Below, one piece after another: positions 6,118-14,284 of a stretch of 36,539 nucleotides of DNA. Below the pieces are notes generated by a model. The model did not search any database, had not been told where the DNA came from, and saw only the letters and a list, made by a program, of their open reading frames with translations. How positions within the stretch are numbered: the first letter of the stretch is position 1; each line of letters opens with the position of its first letter. The stretch lies in contig CAZIKB010000064.1 of NCBI GenBank assembly GCA_964539665.1, positions 1 through 36,539 on the forward strand. Direction: 5' to 3'. The DNA is from CAZIKB01 sp964539665 (GTDB lineage: Bacteria > Zhuqueibacterota > Zhuqueibacteria > Oceanimicrobiales > Oceanimicrobiaceae). Both the position numbers and the translations under genes were made by a program.

Positions 6118-7551
6118 TTGAAAGGAATAAAATTCTCTGAAACTGAATCACAACTGGCTTCAACAGATAGCCAGCATTTGGTGAAAATAATTAGTAAAAG
6201 CAATAGGGCTTCTTTTTTACAGAACATTTTCATTCCTAACAGAGCCCTGATATTAGCAGCAGGACGGGGCAGAAGACAAAAAGATAACGGTCTTCCCAAA
6301 CCGCTAATACGGTTATTAGGCCTTAGCCTTGTCGAGAGGATTATTTTAACAGCTAAAAAAGCGGGCATCGAAGAATTTCTAATTGTTGTTGGTTATAAAG
6401 AGAAAAAAATCAGACATTATTTAGCCGATGGCCGTAAATATGGCGTAAAAATAGAGTACATCTTTAATGATGAGTGGAAAAGAGGCAATGGCATATCCGT
6501 TCTAAAAGCAAAAAACTTTTTTCAGGAATCATTTATCCTCTTAATGGCTGACCACCTGTTTGATTTTAAAATCTTGACTGAGCTTCAAAAAGTAACTTTA
6601 GGACGGAACGAATGTGTTTTATGTGTGGATAAGAACCATCATAAATATTTGGACATAGAGGACGCCACAAAAGTCATCATAAAAGATGGCCAAATAATAG
6701 ATATTGGAAAACGACTAACTTATTATAATGGCATTGACACAGGTATTTTTGTATGCACGCCTACCATTTTCGACGCACTTGAGGAAAGCATTACTAACGG
6801 AAACGAGAATCTTTCTGGTGGAATCAGAATTTTAGCAAACAAAGGCAAGATGAAAGCGCAGGATATTTCTGATAAATATTGGATTGACGTGGATCACGTA
6901 AAAGCTTTGAAAAACGCCAAGTCATTGTTGATTGAGCAATTGAAAAAACATACAGACGGTCCAATTTCTATAATATTTAATCGGCCTGTTTCAATCAGAA
7001 TTTCTGAAATGCTTCTTAAAACTGGCATAACTCCCAACCGAATTTCATTATTGAGTTTTATGATTGGAATTTTGGCTTCTGTGTTCTTTTATTTCGGAGA
7101 GTATCTCTATTTGGTCATCGGTGGTATTTTTGTGCACATTTCCTCCATAATCGATGGTTGTGATGGGGAGATCGCGCGATTGAAACTCAAGGAGACCAAA
7201 TATGGTGGTTGGTTTGATGCTGTTTTAGATAGATATGCAGATGCTTTTATTATTTTTGGCATGATTTACGGGCATTGGACGTTACATAACAACATTCTCA
7301 TTTGGACGATAGGTTTTGCTGCCCTCATGGGAACTTTTTTGAATAGTTATACATCAGATAAATATGATTCTATTTTTCAAAAGAAATTGACAAGCCGATA
7401 TAATATAAGGATGGGGAGAGATATTCGACTGTTTGTAATCTTAATAGGCGCTTTGAGTAACCAGATTTTTTTGACTTTAGCAATCTTAGCTGTCATTACT
7501 AATTTTGAATCTATCAGAAGGTTAGTAGTTTTGAAATATGAGTATGTTTAA
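6118..7551 (+). CDS. Nucleotidyltransferase / CDP-alcohol phosphotransferase fusion (IPCT-DIPPS-like)
   Basis: A bifunctional 477-residue protein. Residues about 41-270 are a sugar-nucleotidyltransferase-type domain with LAAGRGRRQKDNGLPKPLIR (46-65) and LLMADHLF. Residues about 280-470 are a CDP-alcohol phosphatidyltransferase domain with several membrane segments and a perfect motif D(349)-G-x2-A-R-x8-G-x3-D(367)-x3-D(371), preceded by IIDGC. This architecture is known from the CTP:inositol-1-phosphate cytidylyltransferase / di-myo-inositol-phosphate-phosphate synthase of heat-adapted prokaryotes, which makes an osmolyte precursor. Related fusions occur in mesophiles, and no inositol-phosphate synthase gene is nearby, so the alcohol substrate is unproven. 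The start is TTG with GGGAGG 6 nt upstream; about 40 residues precede the first domain. Confidence 0.85.
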   Translation: MKGIKFSETESQLASTDSQHLVKIISKSNRASFLQNIFIPNRALILAAGRGRRQKDNGLPKPLIRLLGLSLVERIILTAKKAGIEEFLIVVGYKEKKIRHYLADGRKYGVKIEYIFNDEWKRGNGISVLKAKNFFQESFILLMADHLFDFKILTELQKVTLGRNECVLCVDKNHHKYLDIEDATKVIIKDGQIIDIGKRLTYYNGIDTGIFVCTPTIFDALEESITNGNENLSGGIRILANKGKMKAQDISDKYWIDVDHVKALKNAKSLLIEQLKKHTDGPISIIFNRPVSIRISEMLLKTGITPNRISLLSFMIGILASVFFYFGEYLYLVIGGIFVHISSIIDGCDGEIARLKLKETKYGGWFDAVLDRYADAFIIFGMIYGHWTLHNNILIWTIGFAALMGTFLNSYTSDKYDSIFQKKLTSRYNIRMGRDIRLFVILIGALSNQIFLTLAILAVITNFESIRRLVVLKYEYV

Positions 7552-8110
7552 GAAGATTGAATCAGAAATTGAGGCAATCATTTCGAAATCAGAAATCCCT
7601 GAAGATTCAATACATTCCAAAAATACACACGAATGGGTCTTAAAACTAAAACCAGATGCAGATATGGCGCTTCAAATTGCTGCCCTGGGGCATGATATAG
7701 AAAGAAGTATTAAAGAATTAAAAATCAAGAGAGAGAATTACACAGATTATAACGAATTTAAAGAAACTCACGCCCGGAATAGTGCACAAATACTCTATAA
7801 AATTTTATCAATAAATAATATCAACCAAACGATTATTGATAAAGCAACTAAATTAGTTCTATGTCACGAATTCGGAGGGAATCCAGAAGCAAATGTATTG
7901 AAGGAGGCAGATAGTATTTCATTCTTTGATGTTAATTTGCCTTTCTATTTTCAAAGAAATTCGGTGAAAGAAACAGCCTTTAGAATAATTTGGGGATATA
8001 ATAGATTATCGAAATGCGCCAGGTCTATTATTAGAAATTTCAGTTATGATAATATCGAACTGGAAGCACTTTTTAAAAAGGTTGTCCGGGAAAAGTCAAA
8101 TGTCGAATAA
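7538..8110 (+). CDS. HD-type hydrolase, DUF4202-like
   Basis: A 190-residue protein overlapping the end of the IPCT-DIPPS-like gene by 14 nt, so translation is probably coupled. Candidate metal ligands follow the HD order: H31 (NTHEW), H52-D53 (LGHDIER), H78 (THARNSA), H110 (LCHEFGG) and D125 (EADSISFF). The overall pattern recalls the DUF4202 family. HD proteins are mostly phosphohydrolases. Given the neighbour, removal of a phosphate from the phospho-alcohol product or recycling of its nucleotide is an attractive guess, but nothing in the sequence fixes the substrate. An in-frame ATG at 7544 is an alternative start. Confidence 0.7.
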   Translation: MSMFKKIESEIEAIISKSEIPEDSIHSKNTHEWVLKLKPDADMALQIAALGHDIERSIKELKIKRENYTDYNEFKETHARNSAQILYKILSINNINQTIIDKATKLVLCHEFGGNPEANVLKEADSISFFDVNLPFYFQRNSVKETAFRIIWGYNRLSKCARSIIRNFSYDNIELEALFKKVVREKSNVE

Positions 8111-8152
8111 CTGAACTTCTACTGGTGAAGGTTAATCTACTGCAATATCCAA

Positions 8153-8180
8153 CAAAAAAGCCCGAAATCTTATCGGGCTT
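8153..8180 (-). terminator. Intrinsic terminator of the tRNA-Gly/miaA transcript
   Basis: AAGCCCGA (8158-8165) and TCGGGCTT (8173-8180) form an 8-bp stem with a 7-nt loop. On the minus strand the stem is followed by TTTTTTGTT. It sits about 30 bp past tRNA-Gly copy 2, between the plus-strand island operon and the minus-strand core genes. It may also stop the convergent island transcript. Confidence 0.85.
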
Positions 8181-8207
8181 CAGTCAATGTTTTTGATGAA
8201 TTCACTT

Positions 8208-8453
8208 AGAGCGAATGACGGGGCTCGAACCCGCGACCCTCAGCTTGGGAAGCTGATGCTCTACCAACTGAGCTACATTCGCCTTTTAATTATAAATTCA
8301 TCAATTCGCAACACTAACTTTAAAAAATATTCACTAAAAGTCAAGCAAATATTTTCTGCTTGCTAAATATTTGGTAAATATGCTCACCAATGTCTGCATC
8401 ATTACTAAACTCATCAATATCAAGCCAATTTATTCTATTATCCTTTCTGAACC
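8208..8453. repeat. Right direct repeat: tRNA-Gly plus miaA 3' end
   Basis: Partner of 4196-4439. This copy is attached to the complete miaA and to the core gene order, so it is probably the original locus and the left copy the acquired or duplicated one. Confidence 0.85.
8210..8282 (-). tRNA. tRNA-Gly(CCC), copy 2
   Basis: Same cloverleaf as copy 1, with anticodon loop TTCCCAA (CCC) and U discriminator. The T loop is TTCGAGC instead of TTCGAAC. It lies about 60 bp after the miaA stop in the same orientation, followed by a strong terminator, so it may be the last gene of the hflK-hflC-miaA transcript. Confidence 0.95.
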
Positions 8454-9279
8454 AGGTAAACTGTCGTTTTGCATAATTTCTGGTTTTCTGCTTAATTACA
8501 CTGACCATTTCAGTGTGAGTAATTTCTTTTTCCAAAAACATGAAAGCCTCTTTATAGCCAACCGTTTGCAATGCATTGAGATGAAGTCCGTACCCTTTAC
8601 TTTGCAACGTCTTAACTTCATCCAGTAGACCCTCATCAATCATGGCGTCTACACGGGAATCGATCTTGGCGTACAATTTTGAACGCTCCATGGCGAGTCC
8701 GATAAAATACGGTGCAAAATCAGCAGGTTGGGTGTTATGTTGCAAATATGCTGAAAAATGACGACCGGTTATCTGGTAGACTTCCAACGCTCGAAGTATC
8801 CTTTGAGTATCAGTAGCATTCAGCTTTTCAGCAGTGAGCGGGTCAACTGTTTTTAATTTTTGATATAAGGCAGCTATGCCATTTTTTTGCGCTTCTTCTT
8901 TTAAAGCAGCCTTTATATTTGCGTCAGCGATTTTAGGTTCAAACAAGCCATCTACCAGAGCCCGGATATAAAGCCCGGAGCCGCCGACAACAATGGGCTG
9001 TTTACCACGACCAATAATTTCCTTGATGCACTGTCTGGCCTCTTCACCGAATTGACCAGCGCTATAATATTCATCCGGACATTTGATGTCTATGAAATGA
9101 TGCGGGACTGCTGCCAACTGTTTTGGAGAAGGCTTCGCAGTCCCGATAACCATGTATTTATAAACTTGCCGCGAATCGGCTGATACAATTTCTGCATTGA
9201 GTCGTTTAGCCAATTCGACAGATACTGCTGTTTTGCCAATGCCGGTAGGACCAACAATAAGCAGTACTTTGTTTCTCAC
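8341..9279 (-). CDS. miaA: tRNA dimethylallyltransferase MiaA
   Basis: The 312-residue product transfers the dimethylallyl group of DMAPP to N6 of A37 in tRNAs that read UNN codons. Visible motifs are the P-loop GPTGIGKTA at the N-terminus, SADSRQVYKYMVIGTAKPS (catalytic Asp and substrate loop), HHFIDI, VVGGSGLYIRAL, NALQTVGYKE and the C-terminal RNYAKRQFTWFRKD. Length is normal for the family (E. coli 316). The start ATG overlaps the hflC stop by 4 nt, so it is read in the hflK-hflC-miaA operon. E. coli also has miaA near hflKC, but with hfq and hflX, which are not seen here. Confidence 0.97.
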   Translation of the reverse strand: MRNKVLLIVGPTGIGKTAVSVELAKRLNAEIVSADSRQVYKYMVIGTAKPSPKQLAAVPHHFIDIKCPDEYYSAGQFGEEARQCIKEIIGRGKQPIVVGGSGLYIRALVDGLFEPKIADANIKAALKEEAQKNGIAALYQKLKTVDPLTAEKLNATDTQRILRALEVYQITGRHFSAYLQHNTQPADFAPYFIGLAMERSKLYAKIDSRVDAMIDEGLLDEVKTLQSKGYGLHLNALQTVGYKEAFMFLEKEITHTEMVSVIKQKTRNYAKRQFTWFRKDNRINWLDIDEFSNDADIGEHIYQIFSKQKIFA

Positions 9280-10217
9280 TTACGAATTCTTTTCAAATAT
9301 TTCAAAAAATCACTGTTCGTATTCAAAATGAGAGTCGTATTTGTACTCATCGTGGTTTTATACGCCTCTAAAGTCTGAATAAATGAATAGAATTCAGGAT
9401 CTTTGTTAAAAGCGTTCGCATATATTTTTGTGGCCTCAGCATCTGCTTTTCCTTTTATCTCCTGGGAAGTTCGATATGCCTCAGAAGTAATTCTCTGCAA
9501 TTCCTTTTGTCTTTCACCGTCAATTTCAGCTTTGCGGCCCTGGCCTTCTGAACGGAATTTTTCAGCAATTCGTTTACGTTCTGAAATCATGCGCTCATAG
9601 ACTTTCTCGCGTACTTCCTGGATGTAATTCACTCTTTTGATCCTCATGTCCAAAAGTTCAATCCCGAATTCACCCATAGCTTCCTTCGCTTTCTCTAAGA
9701 TTAACTTTCTAATCTGCTCCCGTCCTATTGCGATTTGTTGAATAGCGCCTTCGATGCCAAAACTCATTTGCTCCTCTAAAGTGGTTTCCATTTCACGATT
9801 GGTATTTCGAACCGCTTCAATCAATAGATTCTCGGAAATAAAATTTCGGGTAGCGCTGTCAATAATATCATCCAAACGGCTCTGCGCTATTCTTTCATCT
9901 CGCACTGACTGGTAAAATTTAAGCGGATCGATAATTCGCCAGCGCGCAAACGTATCTACCCAAATATATTTTTTATCAGCGGTCGGAATCTGGTTTTCAT
10001 CGCCATCCCATTGCAGCACCCGTTTATCAAACTTAAGCACCGTTTGGATAAATGGCAGTTTAAAATGTATGCCGGCATCTGTAGTTGCTTCTCCAATCGG
10101 TTGCCCAAATTGCAGAATGATTGCTTGCTCTGTTTCATTTACAACATAAAGTGAAGCGGTAAATATTATAAATAAAACTACGCCAACTATTAGTCCTGCT
10201 AAGAGAGTTTTCTTCAT
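9276..10217 (-). CDS. hflC: HflC, SPFH-domain modulator of FtsH protease
   Basis: A 313-residue protein with an N-terminal signal-anchor helix (about residues 5-25), then an SPFH/prohibitin domain (VNETEQAIILQFGQPIGEATTD..GIHFKLPFIQTV) and a long charged coiled coil (MISERKRIAEKFRSEGQGRK..ADAEATKIYANAF). HflC pairs with HflK in a large periplasm-facing membrane cage around the FtsH protease. It overlaps hflK and miaA by 4 nt at each end. No ftsH gene lies in the window. Confidence 0.93.
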   Translation of the reverse strand: MKKTLLAGLIVGVVLFIIFTASLYVVNETEQAIILQFGQPIGEATTDAGIHFKLPFIQTVLKFDKRVLQWDGDENQIPTADKKYIWVDTFARWRIIDPLKFYQSVRDERIAQSRLDDIIDSATRNFISENLLIEAVRNTNREMETTLEEQMSFGIEGAIQQIAIGREQIRKLILEKAKEAMGEFGIELLDMRIKRVNYIQEVREKVYERMISERKRIAEKFRSEGQGRKAEIDGERQKELQRITSEAYRTSQEIKGKADAEATKIYANAFNKDPEFYSFIQTLEAYKTTMSTNTTLILNTNSDFLKYLKRIRK

Positions 10218-11200
10218 TTGTTCACCTCCTTTTTTGAAAATTGAAGAAGCGGAATTAAACCTTGCTGTTGTTCATCAATCACATAGATATTTTCTAATTT
10301 AGGTAATATCTCTAACATAGTTTCGAGATAAAGCCTTCGTCGCGTAACATCCTGCGCCCGATTATATTCCTGCCACACAGCTATAAACTTCTCAGCGTCA
10401 CCCTGGGACCGATTAACCCGATTGGTGGCGTAGCCTTCTGCTTCACGAATCATCTGTATTGCCTGACCCTCAGCCTGGGGGATGACTTTGTTGTAGGCCT
10501 CCAAAGCCTGGTTGATAATACGTTCTTTTTCCTGCCGGGCTTCATTGACTTCATTGAAGGCCGGCTGCACGGGCGCGGGTGGATTTACATCCTGTAGTTT
10601 AATAGTCACGATATCGATACCGGTTTCAAATTCATCCAGCAATTGTTGAGTACTGTCTTGCGCGATGACTTCAATCTCCTGGCGAGACAAAACAATGACT
10701 TCGTCCACACTGCGATCTCCAACCACCAGCCGCATAATAGACTCAGAAACATCACGCAATGTTCCTTCCACATCGCGAACCCTAAATAAATATTGTACAG
10801 GATCTTTTATACGGTATTGGACGATCCATTCGACATCTGCGGAATTCAAATCACCCGTGAGCATGAGTGATTCACCGGGAAAATCTCTGGTTGCATATTG
10901 TGTGCGTATACCTGGAGCTTCAGTTCGGAAACCAAACTCCTGTTTAAATACTTTCTGGATTTTGACTTTTTTTATGGTTTCAAAACCAAAAGGTATTTTA
11001 AAATGCAAACCCGGCTCCGTAGTACGAACATACCTACCAAACCGCTGAATTACACCAACTTCATCAGCATCGATGGTGTAGATTCCAGAAAATAATAACC
11101 AAAGTCCCAGAACACCCACAATTGCCACATAAATCCATACTTTTGGAATATCGGGCAATTCGACTGTCTCACCGCCAACATTTATGCTTCTTTTTGCCAT
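10214..11200 (-). CDS. hflK: HflK, SPFH-domain modulator of FtsH protease
   Basis: A 328-residue protein with a short cytosolic N-terminus, one membrane helix (IYVAIVGVLGLWLLFSGIYT, about residues 27-46), then the SPFH domain (ADEVGVIQRFGRYVRTTEPG, LHFKIPFG) and a C-terminal coiled coil (AEGQAIQMIREAEGYATNRV). The Gly/Pro-rich N-terminal tail of proteobacterial HflK is missing, as in many non-proteobacterial homologues. The start is supported by AGGAGGG 7-8 nt before the ATG. It is the first gene of the hflK-hflC-miaA(-tRNA) operon. Confidence 0.93.
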   Translation of the reverse strand: MAKRSINVGGETVELPDIPKVWIYVAIVGVLGLWLLFSGIYTIDADEVGVIQRFGRYVRTTEPGLHFKIPFGFETIKKVKIQKVFKQEFGFRTEAPGIRTQYATRDFPGESLMLTGDLNSADVEWIVQYRIKDPVQYLFRVRDVEGTLRDVSESIMRLVVGDRSVDEVIVLSRQEIEVIAQDSTQQLLDEFETGIDIVTIKLQDVNPPAPVQPAFNEVNEARQEKERIINQALEAYNKVIPQAEGQAIQMIREAEGYATNRVNRSQGDAEKFIAVWQEYNRAQDVTRRRLYLETMLEILPKLENIYVIDEQQQGLIPLLQFSKKEVNK

Positions 11201-11304
11201 ATCTAACCCTCCTAATTAAATAAACTAACTGTTTTCCTGAAAATAAAATTAAAATATAATAAGTAAATTAAAAATAATGTGCAAGTAATTTATGTCTTAT
11301 TCAA

Positions 11305-11339
11305 ATAAAAAAGCGGATAATACTTTTATAATTATCCGC
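11305..11339 (-). terminator. Intrinsic terminator after the transketolase-like gene
   Basis: GCGGATAAT (11313-11321) and ATTATCCGC (11331-11339) form a perfect 9-bp stem with a 9-nt loop, followed on the minus strand by TTTTTTATTTG. It separates the transketolase-like gene from the hflK operon. Confidence 0.9.
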
Positions 11340-11376
11340 CTCTAAAAGTCGAGTTATAGAAATCAAAAATAAACGA

Positions 11377-14031
11377 TTACACTGCGCATTTTCTGCAATA
11401 AAATTTAATGCTTGCGTTGGAATTCATCCAATAAGCCAGGCAGTTAGCGCATACAACAGAATCGCGGTGATCACATTCCTGGCAATATTCCTCTTTCGGT
11501 GGAAGATCATCACCAAAATGTACCAAAGGATCTTCTTTTGCACCACAGGTAACACAGGTTAAAAATATTTTTTCTTCAGCCCTGGTATCCGCATATTTAA
11601 ATGGATAACCCTGCACTTGAACCTGTCCATTGCCTTTTCCAATTTGCTTTTCCTTATAGGCCGCATAGCTCAGAATTGCATCCAATTGACCTTGAGCATG
11701 GATTCCTGCTTCTTGTAATACTTTGTGTGCCTGGCCGCTGCCTAAATAATGATCGCCACGAAACGTGTGTAGTGTCCTGCGAATGCCTTCATTGGAACGC
11801 ACCCAGCGATACATCGTAGGCAGAGTGAAATCAGTGATACCCATGGATTCGTAAGTAAACATTTCAGGGAATATTTTTTCCTGCTCTACTGGTGAAAGCA
11901 TGTCAAATAATTCAGCGCTTGCAACGTAAAACACATTTAAGTTTAATCCCTTTTCGTCTAATTTTTGTAAAACTTCCTGGACAAAAATTGTAGCCACTCC
12001 GTTACCCTGCAACACCAGTGTACCACTCTGTTGTTTAGAAGTAGGATCAGCCCTTCGAATAGCATAGACACCTTTAGCTGCTTCAGTGGCTGGTGGCAGG
12101 CCATATTTTGCTCTGTCAATTATCGTATCTGCAGGCCTGGTTACAAAAGGACTTAGAACCGCTGGCCTTGCTTTCAGTCCGGCTACAACCAAAGGCCAGA
12201 TTTCCTGAGCGTCCCAGGGAGTAAGCGTAATTAAAACACCCTTCGGGAAATTTTCCTGTAAAAGCTGTAACACCTGAGGATCAGCATGCGTGGGTCCATC
12301 CTCACCAGTTTTCACGCCAGCATGGGCATTTATCATAATCCAGGTATTGTACGGTTCATTTGTAATGGAATCTTTTGCCTGTTGGCCAATTCCGTGCAGT
12401 CGGGCTGCGACATGTTCGAGAGCGCCGATAAATGCGCCGTAGGATGAAGTAACGCCTATGTGCTGACCATAACTTGAAAGACCAGCCATAAATGCTCCCA
12501 TTGCATCCTCACAAATACCTCCTACCGCTATCAATCTTGATTTTGGATTTGAAGCTGCGTTAAACAGCCCGGCATCAAATCCTTTATTTATGTTCACTAC
12601 ACTGGTGGAGCCCAATAAATCCGCGGAAGAGCCTATTATTGCGCCACCTGTTGTTTTGTTCAGTATGTTCAAGACATCACCAAGCACGGCTCTCAGAGTC
12701 ACAGCATCCCCTGGTTTTAACTGCAATTCTGCAGGAGTTGATTCTGCATCAATTCCACTGTCAGATTTATATAAATTTGCTAATTTCGGAGCGCCCTCCC
12801 TCTCTTTATGCGCCCGGCTTTTGAGTCTTTCCTGAGCATCTTGAATTTGAGCAGTTGCGAATACGGTTAAATCCTGCGTGTTCTGCAATGCTTTTCGTAT
12901 AACCAAAAGCGTATCAAAAAATGTTTTCTCAACATTCTCAGGAGTATTTACACCATCAAAGCGAGGTACTTTTATTCCAAAATAATTTTCGAATTCCTCA
13001 CAAAATTTGTAATAACCATCCGAACAGAATTTATGACCGGCGCCATGCGAGCCTTTTCCCTCAATGCCATATTTCCAACCCTTGATAGTGCGGTAAACAA
13101 TTGCGGTAGGCTGCTGTGTATCTAACGATAAAGCCAATTGTTGAGCGGCCACTACTTGTTGCATATCTTTACCATCGGGCACAAAAATAACATTCCAGTC
13201 ATGACAGTAGCATAGTTCAACCGGGTCCCACTGAGTATAGTCGCCTGGCTCATTTCCTTCACGGCAAACATGGTCGGAATCAATCGAAGCCTGATTCCAA
13301 TCCACGTGCAGAATTGCATTATGAATACAAGCTGAAGCCGCGGCTGCCAGAGCTTCATGTACCCGGCCAGGCGTCATGCCACCCTCACCCTCTACCATAT
13401 GTACTTTCGGTGGTTTTGAACCGTACATATCAAAAGCGCCCATTGTCAATCCGAGAGCAGCCGGAACACCGACACCACTGGCGCCGGTTGCAATACGAAC
13501 AAATGGCGTGGCAGGCGTTGGGTGTCCATCCAGAGTCTTAGCCTGATACTTTTTGAAAAGCGGGGTGTCGTTGGTTGGATTGCGCCTGAAACCAAGCAGG
13601 TCCTCAAGTCTAAGTTGGAATTTCTCCTCCGGCAACAATTCTGGTTTACCAATTCGAATTAACTCATTTCGTAAAGCCCACATAGCGTAAAGCCCCATTG
13701 CCTTATGGCCGGCGGCATACACTAACATATCAGCTTCCTGAGTGTTTGGATTTGAAAAATCATAATCCATTGTATTGAAAATCAAACTCTCGACAATTCT
13801 TCCCGAAGAAATGCTGCCGCCGGGATGACCGGAAGTAGGAACAAAATTGTACAAAATTCCGCAAAGTGTACGATAAACCAAATCAATTCCTTCTAATCGA
13901 TCTTTTTGATTCTGGTCCATTTCAAAATGTGAATCCTTAATCACATCTAAAATATTAAAATACACTGCACGTCTTGGTCCAAAGTTCAAATTACCGGGCT
14001 TTGCCAATGTAAAATCATTTTGTGCTTTCAT
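11377..14031 (-). CDS. Transketolase-like ThDP enzyme with C-terminal zinc module
   Basis: The ATG at 14031 is chosen because GGAG lies about 8 nt upstream; the longer frame to 14118 adds a poor N-terminus. The 884-residue product carries transketolase motifs: TSGHPGGSIS, LDGHPTPATPF, ATGASGVGVP, a ThDP/Mg motif GEGGMT...DWNQASID, and GPTHADPQV in the pyrimidine domain. It is far longer than ordinary transketolase (about 660) and close to the size of homodimeric pyruvate dehydrogenase E1, but its motifs are of transketolase type. The last about 60 residues add CX2C-X20-CX2C-X7-CX2C-X14-CX2C, probably binding two zinc ions. Ketol transfer is likely; the acceptor and role are unknown. Two palindromes upstream may be operators. 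Confidence 0.85.
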   Translation of the reverse strand: MKAQNDFTLAKPGNLNFGPRRAVYFNILDVIKDSHFEMDQNQKDRLEGIDLVYRTLCGILYNFVPTSGHPGGSISSGRIVESLIFNTMDYDFSNPNTQEADMLVYAAGHKAMGLYAMWALRNELIRIGKPELLPEEKFQLRLEDLLGFRRNPTNDTPLFKKYQAKTLDGHPTPATPFVRIATGASGVGVPAALGLTMGAFDMYGSKPPKVHMVEGEGGMTPGRVHEALAAAASACIHNAILHVDWNQASIDSDHVCREGNEPGDYTQWDPVELCYCHDWNVIFVPDGKDMQQVVAAQQLALSLDTQQPTAIVYRTIKGWKYGIEGKGSHGAGHKFCSDGYYKFCEEFENYFGIKVPRFDGVNTPENVEKTFFDTLLVIRKALQNTQDLTVFATAQIQDAQERLKSRAHKEREGAPKLANLYKSDSGIDAESTPAELQLKPGDAVTLRAVLGDVLNILNKTTGGAIIGSSADLLGSTSVVNINKGFDAGLFNAASNPKSRLIAVGGICEDAMGAFMAGLSSYGQHIGVTSSYGAFIGALEHVAARLHGIGQQAKDSITNEPYNTWIMINAHAGVKTGEDGPTHADPQVLQLLQENFPKGVLITLTPWDAQEIWPLVVAGLKARPAVLSPFVTRPADTIIDRAKYGLPPATEAAKGVYAIRRADPTSKQQSGTLVLQGNGVATIFVQEVLQKLDEKGLNLNVFYVASAELFDMLSPVEQEKIFPEMFTYESMGITDFTLPTMYRWVRSNEGIRRTLHTFRGDHYLGSGQAHKVLQEAGIHAQGQLDAILSYAAYKEKQIGKGNGQVQVQGYPFKYADTRAEEKIFLTCVTCGAKEDPLVHFGDDLPPKEEYCQECDHRDSVVCANCLAYWMNSNASIKFYCRKCAV

Positions 14032-14217
14032 GTGTATTTCTCCATTTTTAATACATTGAATATAAATAGGTAAGTATATCAAATAAATTCTACTTAATTG
14101 ACTGTTTATAGCAATCATCGGGCCAGTTATTGACTTTTATAGTGTCCTTTTTATATGGCGTAAATTCATTATTTTTAATCACTCAATACCGAATAAATTA
14201 TTAATAAAAAAGTGCTA

Positions 14218-14263
14218 TTCCTATCTTTAAGAAATTTAATATTGAAATTCCTAAATTTAGGAA
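14218..14263. promoter_or_regulatory. Two TTCCTA-N4-TARGAA palindromes upstream of the transketolase-like gene
   Basis: TTCCTAAATTTAGGAA (14248-14263) is a perfect 16-bp palindrome. TTCCTATCTTTAAGAA (14218-14233) is an imperfect copy exactly 30 bp away. The half-sites resemble those of the array at 3139-3249. They lie 187-232 bp before the transketolase start and just after the end of the oxidoreductase gene. Confidence 0.4.
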
Positions 14264-14284
14264 ATACAAGACTGGCTGTTTATA

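Larger units (their letters stand above)
4440..8207 (+). mobile_element. tRNA-Gly/miaA-flanked genomic island
   Basis: A block of about 3.8 kb between the two tRNA-Gly/miaA-3' repeats. All its genes and gene relics read on the plus strand, against the uniform minus strand of the core genes to its right. It contains small unknown ORFs, a DUF6166 pseudogene, a zinc-ribbon/thioredoxin relic, a pentapeptide-repeat protein, an IPCT-DIPPS-like fusion and an HD protein. No integrase or transposase is visible, so the means of entry (lost integrase or homologous recombination) is unknown. Confidence 0.65.

Noticed and set aside
4440..8207. Prophage or transposon identity for the island
   Set aside because: No integrase, transposase, terminal inverted repeats or phage structural genes are visible; only the tRNA/miaA direct repeats support mobility.
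13152..13652. Several 60-75-residue open frames within the transketolase-like gene
   Set aside because: Shadow frames of a conserved coding sequence with no start signals or family likeness.
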